A stretch of DNA of 64,000 bases from Pseudomonas citrullilanati (lineage in GTDB: Bacteria > Pseudomonadota > Gammaproteobacteria > Pseudomonadales > Pseudomonadaceae): NCBI RefSeq assembly GCF_030580855.1, contig NZ_JAUQOP010000002.1, forward strand, positions 62,001 through 126,000, read 5' to 3'. A model generated the notes under the pieces. That model was not told the origin of the DNA. It made no database searches and saw nothing but the letters and a program-made list of their open reading frames with translations. Below, in pieces: positions 50,625 through 59,994 of the stretch (its first letter is position 1; each line of letters opens with the position of its first letter). The translations under genes and the position numbers were made by a program.

Positions 50625-50843
50625 GTGAGCCAGACCGCCGCGGCCCGTCCGCCCAAGCCGCTCTACAGCAACGTCAGCCCGGCTGTGCCGTCGCCGTGCA
50701 CCGGCGTGTGCAAGCTGGACGAGCAGAAGGTCTGTCGCGGCTGTTTCCGTCACGTGGAAGACATCCGTGAATGGCGCTCGGCCGATGACGCGCGTCGGCG
50801 GGTGATCTGTGCCGAGGCGCTCAGGCGCAAGTCTGCAGGATAG
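50625..50843 (+). CDS. DUF1289 small cysteine protein
   Basis: A 72-residue DUF1289 protein. The family motif SPCTGVCKLDEQKVCRGCFR at about residues 23-42 gives four cysteines that could bind a metal. It starts with GTG only 4 bp after cyaY, so it is translated with it; a link to iron-sulfur work is suggestive only. Confidence 0.85.
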   Translation: MSQTAAARPPKPLYSNVSPAVPSPCTGVCKLDEQKVCRGCFRHVEDIREWRSADDARRRVICAEALRRKSAG

Positions 50844-50845
50844 TT

Positions 50846-50979
50846 TGTGGCGAGGGGATTTATCCCCGTCGGACTGCGAAGCAGTCTCAAGAGGCGTTGA
50901 ATACGATCAGCCTGTCAGGCAGGAGAGCAGGTTCTAGGGCCGCTTCGTGGCCCGGCGGGGATAAATCCCCTCGCCACAG
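50846..50979. repeat. TGTGGCGAGGGG-type inverted repeat element
   Basis: A perfect 22-bp inverted repeat at 50846-50867 and 50957-50978, beginning TGTGGCGAGGGGATTTATCC. The ~89-bp core contains a smaller imperfect stem (ACTGCGAAGCAGT). A second relative is at 54968-55091. It differs from the REP family. It fills most of the 301-bp gap 50844-51144, with the rnk leader on the right. Confidence 0.85.
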
Positions 50980-51078
50980 GGCATGCCCTATCCAAGACCT
51001 GGGTATATCCGCCCCGACTTGTTTATTTATTGAGCTGTGGTAGTGTCCGGCAATGCCTCACCTCATTCGAGGCCCGTG

Positions 51079-51116
51079 AAAACCCCGTCTTCCTGTGGCG
51101 GGGTTTTGCTTTTTTC
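51079..51116 (+). promoter_or_regulatory. Terminator-like hairpin in the rnk leader (attenuator)
   Basis: Stem AAAACCCCG/CGGGGTTTT with an 11-nt loop, then GCTTTTTT, ending about 28 bp before the rnk start. An intrinsic terminator directly ahead of a gene on the same strand suggests attenuation. Structured terminator leaders before rnk have been described computationally in enterobacteria and in pseudomonads. No upstream gene on this strand needs a terminator here except the cyaY pair, 240 bp away. Confidence 0.65.
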
Positions 51117-51144
51117 GTGCAGAAGAAAGGAGTCTGCCTGAATC

Positions 51145-51555
51145 ATGACCGCACCTTCCATCACCCTGACCCGCCTGGACGTACAGCGTCTGGAGCGCCT
51201 GATCGACAGCCTCGATGAAACCTTGCCGGGCGTCATCGCGCTGCAGACCGAACTGGATCGCGCCGAGGCCCTGGTGGGCCACGATGAAGTGCCGGCCGAT
51301 GTCGTGACCATGAATTCGCGGGTGCACTGCCGTGAAGAAAGCAGCGGCAAGGACTATCGCCTGACGCTGGTCTACCCGCAGGACGCCAATGCCGACGAAG
51401 GCAAGATCTCGATCCTGGCACCAGTGGGCAGCGCCCTGCTGGGCCTGAAGGTCGGCCAGCACATCGACTGGCCGGCGCCGGGCGGCAAGACGCTGAAGTT
51501 GACCTTGCTGGATGTCGAATACCAGCCCGAGGCCGGTGGTGATTTCCACCTCTGA
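51145..51555 (+). CDS. rnk: Regulator of nucleoside diphosphate kinase (Rnk)
   Basis: A 136-residue GreA/GreB-related protein that binds RNA polymerase; in E. coli and Pseudomonas it affects nucleoside diphosphate kinase and NTP levels. A short N-terminal coiled coil (LDVQRLERLIDSLDETLPG) leads to the GreAB C-terminal-like domain (YRLTLVYPQDANADEGKISI and APVGSALLGLKVGQHIDWPA). It is preceded by a likely attenuator. It converges with cyaA, 13 bp apart. Confidence 0.94.
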   Translation: MTAPSITLTRLDVQRLERLIDSLDETLPGVIALQTELDRAEALVGHDEVPADVVTMNSRVHCREESSGKDYRLTLVYPQDANADEGKISILAPVGSALLGLKVGQHIDWPAPGGKTLKLTLLDVEYQPEAGGDFHL

Positions 51556-51568
51556 GTGCCCGGGCGCG

Positions 51569-54412
51569 TCAGACCAGGGCCAGCGCCTCGTTCAGGGCGC
51601 GCTCGAGGTCGGCCTTGTAGCGCAAGTACAGGTTGCTTGAGCAGGCGCCGTCACCCACCAGCCCCGAGAGGTCCAGGTCGGTGATGTAGCAACGATAGCG
51701 CTGGGCTTCGCGACGCTGTTCGACGATCTCCCTGGCGACCACACGGAACAGCTGGTCGCCATGCTCCAATTCGGAAAACTCCTGCTGGTCGCAGTACAGC
51801 GTGACGTGCACCTGTCCGTGGGTGGCCTTGCCGATGATCGCCTGCACGTCATAGAACGGCTTGTTCTGCGGTGTCTGCGGCGCTTGTCGCGACTCGATCC
51901 GCCGCGCCCGGCCAGGGCCTGACGGCAGGAGTTGGTAATACAGGGTTTCCAGGGGCAACGGCTGGGCGGCATCTATCGGCAGCAGGGCGTCGCGGCGGTA
52001 CAGCACCGATTGCAGGAAACGCTGCAACGGCACCAGCAGGCTGTGTTCGTCGTGGTATGGCAAGCGTTGTTGCCAGAGGGCGTTGAGCTCATCGAGCACG
52101 TACAGGTCGGCATCGTCTTCGTTGACCCGGTAGAACACCTGGATGCATTCGGGCTGCCCCATGGGCAGGACCAGCGCCAGGTCGTGGTCTTCCAGGGCCA
52201 TCGGGTCCAGGTGCAGCGGGCTGTAGGCGCTCAGTTCTTCGCCCAGGTAATCCATCAGCGCCGATTGGCTGGCCAACGCCACGTGATTGACCTGGCCGGG
52301 CAGCAGTTCGAGCACGTGATAATGCTGCTGGACCTGGAGCAGGTAACGGTAGTTGAGCCTGCTCAGCAGCAGGGCCTGGGCGGTTTCGAAGACTTCTTCG
52401 ACCCGCCGTGCGATGAACTGAGCGCGGTTGTGGCAGAAGCAGCGCACCTGCAAGCGTGGCTGGCTTCGCGCCAGGGGCAGGTCGTTGAGGTAGTCGCGCA
52501 GGCAATCGAGCAGCGCGTGCTCGCCGTCGAAGCGGTTGACCAGCACTTCATTCCAGCTGTTGAGGGTGACCTGGTCGAGGGTCAGCACCAGGTTTTCCCG
52601 GACCCCGGCGTAGCTCAGGGAATCGGTGCGCTCGGTGGTCATGAGGATATTCAGGTCGCGGTGATGCTTGAGCGGATCGACACCGACGTTCACCAGGATC
52701 AGCACCTCGCTGGGTACGGCGGCGCGCAGGAGCTGCTCTTCATCCACCGTGGCCAGGGGCAGGGCGATGGTCTGTTGCAGGCTGCCCAGCAGGTTGAACA
52801 GCTCGAACTCGCTCAGGTCGCTGCTACCGGGGTGCAGGGCCAGGCGCGTGCTGCTGTCGATCACCCCGTTGCGATGGCACCAGGTCAGCAGTTCCAACAG
52901 CTCGCGGCTGCGCTTGATCGGCGCGAAGTTTTCCCACTCCAGGGCGTTGAGGCTGCCGTTGTACAGCCCCCACTGGTTTTGCCCGGGCTCTTTCTTGTTC
53001 GGCGACTGGACCAGGGTCAGGGTGTCTTCGGCCAGGTCCGGGGCGATGCCGGGGTTGATGAACTCGACCTTGTCGGCCTTGCGCTCGAACGCCGCGTACA
53101 GCCGCCGCCCCAGAACGTTGAGGTCACGCTTGTTGATCAGGCTGACGGTTTTCTCGGTGCGGGCGAACTGGGACAGGAAGCGGTAGCTGTGGGTCAGTTC
53201 GTTGACCAACGCCCGCCGCTCATGGCTGACCTGCCGGACTTTCCATTGGCTGCGGCTGTCCAGCAGCGCCAATTGGCGCTGGTCCCAGCCCCATTCCCGG
53301 GCCAGGCGTTCGAGCAGCACCCGTTGCCAGCCGCCGCTGCGCACCTGGCCGGTGAGCTTGCGGTTGACCTTCAGGTACAGCGCCCGGCGGATCAGTTCCA
53401 GGCGCTCCGGTTCGCCACGGGCATTGAGGTATTCCTCGAGGCGGCGGTAGACCACCATGTACGGGTCCAGCTCTTCCAGGTCCAGGCGATTGGCGAACAC
53501 CGCCTGCTTGAAGCGCAGGCTCAGGCAGCGGACATCCGGGTGTTCGCTGGCATAGACCTCGGTCAGCAGCAACTTGAGCACGGACTTGTAGGGCGATTCG
53601 ATGCCTTTGAACAACTGCCAGAGCCCGGCGCCGATGAATTCGCCCGGCGGGATGTAGGCCATATGACCCAGGTCGAGTGTCTCGTCGGCACGAATGAAAC
53701 GCTTGGAGAGCAACGTATGGGTGTATTGCTCATAGTTGTCTTCTTCGTAGACCGGCACCAGCCACCAGATGGGCGTACGCCCGGCCAGCCAGATCGCGGT
53801 GCGGTAGAACTCGTCCAACAGCAGGTAGTGCTGGGTCGTGCCGCAATCGTCGGAGCTGAGCTGGTTGTCGCGCTCGCCCCGCACGAAACGCACCGGGTCG
53901 ATCAGGAAAAAATGCGCCTCGGCGCCCTGGGTCGCCGCCCAGGCTTCGAGCAATTGGCATTTCTTGCGCAACTCGGCCAGTTCGTCGTCGCTCAGGTCCG
54001 GCCCATGGCAAACCCACACGTCCATGTCGCTCTGGTCGGCCTGGGCGAGGGTGCCGAGGCTGCCCATCAGGAACAGGCCGAGAATCGGCCGCGGCGGGTT
54101 GCTGCCATGGCGCGGCTTGTAGGAAAACGAGCGGGTCAGCCGCTGGGCCTCGGCGAGTACGCTGGCGTCGGGCTCGTAGTTCGACAACCCCGCCGGCGTG
54201 CTGCCGGACACGTAGCCGGGCAGCAGCGGATGATTGACGTGGAAGAACAGCGGCAGCAGCGTCAGCACGCCTTGCTGGCGAGAGGACAAGCCTTCCAGGG
54301 CGCGCTCCATGCGGACGCTGTTGAACTTGAGAAAACGTGCGCGCAACTGGCTCAGGACCTTGCGGTCGATTCCCTCGTCCAGATCAGGGCGTATTTCATG
54401 GTTGCGGGTCAT
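51569..54412 (-). CDS. cyaA: Class I adenylate cyclase
   Basis: A 947-residue class I adenylate cyclase making cAMP, used by Vfr/Crp-type regulators. The N-terminal catalytic part includes GLFLMGSLGTLAQADQSDMD (about 114-133), the nucleotidyltransferase G-S...D-x-D arrangement. The large C-terminal half is regulatory. The length is typical of pseudomonad CyaA. The gene converges with rnk and starts at 54410-54412. Confidence 0.95.
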   Translation of the reverse strand: MTRNHEIRPDLDEGIDRKVLSQLRARFLKFNSVRMERALEGLSSRQQGVLTLLPLFFHVNHPLLPGYVSGSTPAGLSNYEPDASVLAEAQRLTRSFSYKPRHGSNPPRPILGLFLMGSLGTLAQADQSDMDVWVCHGPDLSDDELAELRKKCQLLEAWAATQGAEAHFFLIDPVRFVRGERDNQLSSDDCGTTQHYLLLDEFYRTAIWLAGRTPIWWLVPVYEEDNYEQYTHTLLSKRFIRADETLDLGHMAYIPPGEFIGAGLWQLFKGIESPYKSVLKLLLTEVYASEHPDVRCLSLRFKQAVFANRLDLEELDPYMVVYRRLEEYLNARGEPERLELIRRALYLKVNRKLTGQVRSGGWQRVLLERLAREWGWDQRQLALLDSRSQWKVRQVSHERRALVNELTHSYRFLSQFARTEKTVSLINKRDLNVLGRRLYAAFERKADKVEFINPGIAPDLAEDTLTLVQSPNKKEPGQNQWGLYNGSLNALEWENFAPIKRSRELLELLTWCHRNGVIDSSTRLALHPGSSDLSEFELFNLLGSLQQTIALPLATVDEEQLLRAAVPSEVLILVNVGVDPLKHHRDLNILMTTERTDSLSYAGVRENLVLTLDQVTLNSWNEVLVNRFDGEHALLDCLRDYLNDLPLARSQPRLQVRCFCHNRAQFIARRVEEVFETAQALLLSRLNYRYLLQVQQHYHVLELLPGQVNHVALASQSALMDYLGEELSAYSPLHLDPMALEDHDLALVLPMGQPECIQVFYRVNEDDADLYVLDELNALWQQRLPYHDEHSLLVPLQRFLQSVLYRRDALLPIDAAQPLPLETLYYQLLPSGPGRARRIESRQAPQTPQNKPFYDVQAIIGKATHGQVHVTLYCDQQEFSELEHGDQLFRVVAREIVEQRREAQRYRCYITDLDLSGLVGDGACSSNLYLRYKADLERALNEALALV

Positions 54413-54546
54413 GTCGGCTCAAACCGGCTCGCGGCGTCGAACGTGGGAAATCAGGGGTGATGGCAGTTTAGCGTCCGGCGGCGGGAATTCTTAAGCTGAA
54501 AGTCGATTTGAGTGTCGGAATTTTCACACAAGGCGCCCGCGCCTGC

Positions 54547-54570
54547 GGAAATCCAACGAGGCGGATTTCC
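54547..54570. terminator. Hairpin downstream of the TIGR02647 gene
   Basis: GGAAATCC/GGATTTCC, 8-bp perfect stem with an 8-nt loop, 15 bp past the stop codon at 54586. No T-run follows, so it may be a 3'-stabilising hairpin or factor-dependent terminator. Confidence 0.4.
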
Positions 54571-54585
54571 GTGGGCGACAGGGGA

Positions 54586-54831
54586 TCAGGCGGCTTCTTG
54601 AACGCTGAGGATCGTCAGGACGGTTTGGACATTCTGCGCGGCGTCCCGGCCCAGGCTGGTCAGGTAACCACCGTCGGGCTGGGTGATCAGCTCTTTTTCG
54701 TACAGGCGTTGGGCGGCGGCAATCGCCTTGGGGGCAGCGGTCTGATGGATTTTCAAGCCTTCCTGGGAACTGTCCAGGTTGAAGAGTGCAAGGATTTCCA
54801 GTTCGGCAACCAACTCAGGGGTAAGCGACAT
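54586..54831 (-). CDS. TIGR02647 family small protein
   Basis: An 81-residue protein starting MSLTPELVAELEILALFNLD, which matches the small gammaproteobacterial TIGR02647 family; function unknown. The rest (SQEGLKIHQTAAPKAIAAAQ, then KELITQPDGGYLTSLGRDAA) reads like a winged-helix domain, so DNA binding is possible. The frame is open to 54963, but the internal ATG with AGGAGTCC-like context fits better. It lies upstream of cyaA on the same strand, with 173 bp between. Confidence 0.8.
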   Translation of the reverse strand: MSLTPELVAELEILALFNLDSSQEGLKIHQTAAPKAIAAAQRLYEKELITQPDGGYLTSLGRDAAQNVQTVLTILSVQEAA

Positions 54832-54967
54832 AAGGACTCCAGACTTTCTAGGAATTGGGTCGACAGCGTCACTAAGGTGAGCGCACTCGGCCGAGCTGTC
54901 CAGTCTCAGTGTCATGCTTTTTTTGTTTTGGGTGAGGGGGGCCAGTGTTCTGTCAGGCAACACACCC

Positions 54968-55091
54968 TGTGGCGAGGGGATTTATCCCCGCTGGGCGCGA
55001 AGCGGCCCTAAAAATTGGCCTCATTCCGATTTTGGGCCTGCTGCGCAGTCCAGCGGGGTGGAGCGACGTTTCGCTAAATCCCCTCGCCACA
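54968..55091. repeat. TGTGGCGAGGGG-type inverted repeat element
   Basis: Relative of 50846-50979: left end TGTGGCGAGGGGATTTATCC, right end AAATCCCCTCGCCACA. Here the right arm lacks the GGGGAT part, so it is partly decayed. Confidence 0.8.
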
Positions 55092-55111
55092 GAAGCAACT
55101 TTGCCCGTCGT

Positions 55112-55396
55112 TCAGTTTTTTTCCGGCGGCAGCTCGGGCAAGGCGCGCAATGCGGCTTCGTACCACTGGGTGTTGAACGGGCGGTCTTCTTCCAGGATCG
55201 CGTCGATTTCCACCGCCAGCACGTGGGCCATCAGGTTGAGAATGTCGTCGCGCTCATAACCCACCAGGGTCAATTTGTTGAACGTGGCCTTGGCCGCTGG
55301 CGGGTTATCACTTTCGATCTGGTTTTCGATGGCCTGGATCAGCGTGTTCTCGACGAATTCTTCTTCGTCGTTATCGATATCGGTTGGCTCGCTCAT
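55112..55396 (-). CDS. Conserved-looking hypothetical protein
   Basis: A 94-residue acidic soluble protein that I do not recognise. It starts MSEPTDIDNDEEEFVENTLI and continues with helical segments (KATFNKLTLVGYERDDILNL, AVEIDAILEEDRPFNTQWYE) and ends LPELPPEKN. GGAG lies upstream of the ATG at 55394-55396. GC-rich third positions support coding. No signal or membrane segment. Neighbours: the TIGR02647 gene upstream in the window on the same strand and a divergent GST. Confidence 0.75.
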   Translation of the reverse strand: MSEPTDIDNDEEEFVENTLIQAIENQIESDNPPAAKATFNKLTLVGYERDDILNLMAHVLAVEIDAILEEDRPFNTQWYEAALRALPELPPEKN

Positions 55397-55520
55397 GGCC
55401 GGCTCCTGGGAGAAAGGTTGCCAGTCTACCTGCATTCAGCAGCGTGATGCGCCTGGCGAGAAACACCACGGCAGTCTATAACGCTAGGCTGCCAACCCCG
55501 CACGGCCTGGAGGCTTTGTA

Positions 55521-56180
55521 ATGCTCAAGCTTTATGGTTTCTCTGTCAGTAATTACTACAACATGGTCAAGCTGGCGTTGCTGGAGAAAGGCCTGCCCTT
55601 CGAAGAGGTGCCGTTCTTTGGCAGCCAGACTCCGGAAACCCTGGCCATCAGCCCGCGCGGCAAAGTGCCGGTGCTGAAGACCGAGCAGGGCTTTATCAAC
55701 GAGACCAGTGTCATCCTCGAATACATCGAGCAAACCCAGCCGGGAAAGGCCCTGTTGCCTGCCGACCCGTTCGAGCGCGCCCAGGTGCTGGCGCTGTGCA
55801 GGGAGATCGAGCTGTACATCGAATTGCCGGGTCGTGCCTGCTACGCCGAGGCCTTCTTCGGCAAGTCGGTACCCGATGCGATCAAGGAAAAGAGCAAGAC
55901 CGAATTGTTGCTGGGCTTTGCCTCGCTGGGCCGGCACGGAAAATTCTCGCCCTTTGTGGCGGGTGACAGCCTGAGCATCGCCGACCTGTATTTCTACTAC
56001 AGCGTTTCGCTGGCCTTGCAAGTGGGCAAGAAGCTCTTCGATATCGATTTGCTGGCGGACATGCCGGCGGCGCGGGCGCTCATGGAGCGCCTGGGGCAGA
56101 ACGCCAACGTACAGCGCATCGCGGCGGACAGGGAGGCAGAGATGCCGACCTTTTTGGCGATGATTGCTGCCAAGAAGTGA
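55521..56180 (+). CDS. Glutathione S-transferase family protein
   Basis: A 219-residue GST. The N-terminal thioredoxin fold begins MLKLYGFSVSNYYNMVKLAL, with ISPRGKVPVLKTEQGFINET containing the cis-Pro and the glutathione Ser/Glu site (ETS). The C-terminal helical domain includes FVAGDSLSIADLYFYYSVSL, with the structural N-capping Ser-x-x-Asp. Substrate unknown. It converges with argH across a perfectly paired REPIN. Confidence 0.92.
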   Translation: MLKLYGFSVSNYYNMVKLALLEKGLPFEEVPFFGSQTPETLAISPRGKVPVLKTEQGFINETSVILEYIEQTQPGKALLPADPFERAQVLALCREIELYIELPGRACYAEAFFGKSVPDAIKEKSKTELLLGFASLGRHGKFSPFVAGDSLSIADLYFYYSVSLALQVGKKLFDIDLLADMPAARALMERLGQNANVQRIAADREAEMPTFLAMIAAKK

Positions 56181-56202
56181 GTTTTTTGCGTTTGAAGTGA
56201 GC

Positions 56203-56297
56203 CATCGCGAGCAAGCTCGCTCCCACAGTGGATCTGCAGTGTTCACAAAACTTGTGACCATTGCAGATCCACTGTGGGAGCGAGCTTGCTCGCGATG
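56203..56297. repeat. REPIN with 36-bp perfect arms
   Basis: Arms 56203-56238 and 56262-56297 are exact reverse complements over 36 bp, starting CATCGCGAGCAAGCTCGCTC and extending beyond the REP into GTGGATCTGCA. The 23-bp loop contains a further near-palindrome (GTTCACAA / TTGTGACC). It separates convergent GST and argH genes. Confidence 0.95.
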
Positions 56298-56306
56298 CTT
56301 TTGGCT

Positions 56307-57701
<1,395 letters not shown>

Positions 57702-57841
57702 GAATTCGCTCGTGATCGGCTGTGGAAAAGGTAACGGTTGAAGGCTGCGGCGGATGATAACAGGGTTGCCGGGGCTGGCGCTGGCACTGGTCGCCAGGTT
57801 TTTCGCCCGTGGACCGGGCTCTCGGGGCGGTTTTCTGCACA

Positions 57842-57869
57842 ACGATATTTTCCGATTGAGCAATATCGT
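57842..57869. promoter_or_regulatory. Inverted repeat upstream of argH/algR
   Basis: ACGATATT and AATATCGT, a perfect 8-bp inverted repeat with a 12-bp spacer (20 bp centre to centre), in the argH-algR gap. Possible operator. Confidence 0.35.
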
Positions 57870-58061
57870 CGTGGCAACCGTCTACAGTGGACGATAGGTG
57901 TTTGCTTTTCTTCATCCATGCATGGCGATTAGGCCGGATCAAACAGGGGGTGCTCCATATTGGTCAGATCGAAACCGAACAATCCCTACGGCGACGCCGT
58001 GCGACAACGGGCCTCGAGCATCGGTAGGCAAGCGCTGGTAAAGATAGGCAACCGCCTCGCG

Positions 58062-58089
58062 GCACTTTTTGGCCCTCGAGCGAGTCTTA
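58062..58089 (+). promoter_or_regulatory. AlgU-like promoter of algR
   Basis: GCACTT, 17-bp spacer, TCTTA. The AlgU (sigma-E type) consensus is GAACTT-N16/17-TCTGA. It is 80 bp before the algR start. P. aeruginosa algR has an AlgU promoter, which supports the reading. Confidence 0.45.
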
Positions 58090-58168
58090 GCGTGGATCGC
58101 GGTGACGGATGTCACTTCCCCTGTCTACGCTATCCTTGTGCGAGACTCACGCAGGAATCCAGCGCAAT

Positions 58169-58915
58169 ATGAATGTCCTGATCGTTGATGACGAACCACT
58201 GGCCCGCGAGCGCCTGAGCCGAATGGTTGGCGAACTCGAGGGTTACAGTGTCCTGGAGCCGAGCGCCACCAATGGCGAAGAGGCATTGGCCCTTATCGAC
58301 AGCCACAAGCCGGATATCGTGCTGCTCGACATCCGCATGCCTGGCCTGGATGGCCTGCAGGTCGCGGCGAAGTTGTGCGAACGAGAGTCGCCGCCTGCGG
58401 TGGTGTTCTGTACCGCCCGGGAGGACTTCCCGCCCGAGGTCCTGCAGGCCAGTGCCGTGGGTCATCTGGTCAAGCCGGTGGCATCCGAGGCCTTGCCCGA
58501 TGCCTTGCGCAAGGCCGAGCGACCCAATCGCGTGCAATTGGCGGCGCTGACCCGGCCGGCCGCCGAAAGCGGCAGCGGCCCGCGCAGCCACATCAGTGCG
58601 CGAACCCGCAAAGGCATCGAGTTGATCCCGTTGAACCAGGTGGTCTACTTCATTGCCGACCACAAGTACGTGACCTTGCGCCATGAAAGTGGCGAGGTGT
58701 TGCTGGACGAGCCGCTCAAGGCCCTCGAGGATGAGTTCGGCGAGCGCTTTGTCCGCATCCACCGCAACGCCCTGGTGGCGCGCGAGCGGATCGAGCGCTT
58801 GCAACGCACCCCCCTGGGGCATTTCCAACTCTTCCTCAAGGGCCTCAACGGCGATGCGCTGATCGTCAGCCGGCGACACGTGGCCGGCGTGCGCAAGATG
58901 ATGCAGCAGCTTTAG
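58169..58915 (+). CDS. algR: LytTR response regulator AlgR
   Basis: A 248-residue response regulator, the same length as P. aeruginosa AlgR. The receiver starts MNVLIVDDEPLARERLSRMV; the acceptor Asp is residue 54 in VLLDIRMPG, and the switch Lys is in HLVKPVAS. The LytTR DNA-binding domain covers about 140-248 (IELIPLNQVVYFIADHKYVT, RFVRIHRNALV). AlgR controls alginate, type IV pili and virulence genes there. Here no kinase gene (algZ/fimS) is adjacent. The open frame upstream to 58109 was trimmed. hemC follows 137 bp downstream. Confidence 0.95.
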   Translation: MNVLIVDDEPLARERLSRMVGELEGYSVLEPSATNGEEALALIDSHKPDIVLLDIRMPGLDGLQVAAKLCERESPPAVVFCTAREDFPPEVLQASAVGHLVKPVASEALPDALRKAERPNRVQLAALTRPAAESGSGPRSHISARTRKGIELIPLNQVVYFIADHKYVTLRHESGEVLLDEPLKALEDEFGERFVRIHRNALVARERIERLQRTPLGHFQLFLKGLNGDALIVSRRHVAGVRKMMQQL

Positions 58916-59052
58916 CCCGGGACGTGGGGCGTTCGAGACCTTTCATTTCCAGGACATTGGCGGCCAGGGAGGCCTTGGGGTCGTGATTCAAATCAAAGCG
59001 GTTCTGACTGAACTGTTATTATCTGCCGTATCTTTTAAGTACGGATTGATCC

Positions 59053-59994
59053 ATGTCCCCTCGCGAGATCCGCATCGCCACCCGTAAAAGTGCCCTGGCC
59101 CTCTGGCAGGCCGAATACGTCAAAGCCCGTCTGCAAGCTGCTCATCCCGGGCTGGTCGTGACCCTTGTGCCCATGGTCAGTCGCGGCGACAAGCTGCTCG
59201 ACTCACCCCTGTCGAAGATCGGCGGCAAGGGCCTGTTCGTCAAGGAACTGGAAACCGCGTTGCTGGACAACGAAGCCGACATCGCCGTGCATTCGATGAA
59301 AGACGTGCCCATGGACTTCCCCGAAGGCCTGGGCCTGTTTTGTATTTGCGAGCGGGAAGACCCACGCGACGCCTTCGTGTCCAATACATTCGCCAGCCTC
59401 GAGGCACTGCCTGCCGGCAGCGTGGTGGGCACTTCCAGCCTGCGTCGCCAGGCGCAATTGCTGACGCGCCGCCCGGACCTGCAAATCCGTTTCCTGCGGG
59501 GCAACGTGAACACGCGCCTGGCCAAGCTCGATGCCGGCGAGTACGACGCGATCATCCTCGCCGCCGCCGGCCTGATCCGCCTGGGATTCGAAGACCGCAT
59601 CACCTCGGCCATCAGCGTCGACGACAGCCTGCCGGCGGGTGGACAAGGTGCCGTGGGCATCGAATGCCGCCGCGCCGACAGCGACATCCATGCCTTGCTC
59701 GCACCGTTGCACCACGAGGACACCGCCACCCGGGTGTTCGCCGAGCGGGCCCTCAACAAGCATTTGAACGGCGGTTGCCAGGTGCCGATCGCCTGTTACG
59801 CCGTGCTGGAAGGCGAACAGGTCTGGTTGCGTGGCCTGGTGGGCGATCCCAATGGCGGCCGGTTGCTCAGTGCCGAGGCCCGGGCGCCGCGCCGCGATGC
59901 CGAGGCCCTGGGGGTGCGGGTTGCCGAGGATCTGCTGAGCCAGGGCGCCGCCGACATTCTCAAGGCGGTCTACGGCGAGGCGGGCCACGCGTGA
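59053..59994 (+). CDS. hemC: Hydroxymethylbilane synthase
   Basis: Joins four porphobilinogen units into hydroxymethylbilane in haem synthesis. The 313-residue protein has the N-terminal [20 protein letters not shown], the catalytic Asp region [20 protein letters not shown] and the dipyrromethane cofactor Cys in [14 protein letters not shown] (about 242). Its TGA overlaps the GTG of hemD (GTGA), so translation is coupled. Confidence 0.97.
   Translation: MSPREIRIATRKSALALWQAEYVKARLQAAHPGLVVTLVPMVSRGDKLLDSPLSKIGGKGLFVKELETALLDNEADIAVHSMKDVPMDFPEGLGLFCICEREDPRDAFVSNTFASLEALPAGSVVGTSSLRRQAQLLTRRPDLQIRFLRGNVNTRLAKLDAGEYDAIILAAAGLIRLGFEDRITSAISVDDSLPAGGQGAVGIECRRADSDIHALLAPLHHEDTATRVFAERALNKHLNGGCQVPIACYAVLEGEQVWLRGLVGDPNGGRLLSAEARAPRRDAEALGVRVAEDLLSQGAADILKAVYGEAGHA

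Larger units (their letters stand above)
57702..58168. other. argH-algR gap, no algZ gene
   Basis: This 467-bp gap holds the argH and algR promoters and no sensor kinase gene. In P. aeruginosa the kinase gene algZ/fimS lies here, directly upstream of algR. A small TTG-started open frame (57960-58172) is not convincing. Confidence 0.7.

Noticed and set aside
51932..54460. 842-codon plus-strand open frame opposite cyaA
   Set aside because: Antisense to a complete class I adenylate cyclase; no ribosome site or domain.
57960..58172. 70-codon frame upstream of algR, possibly an algZ remnant
   Set aside because: TTG start, poor third-position pattern, no kinase-like motif; overlaps the likely algR promoter.
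59340..59990. Upstream extension of the hemD frame inside hemC
   Set aside because: Overlaps the hemC coding sequence; the GTG overlapping the hemC stop is the natural start.
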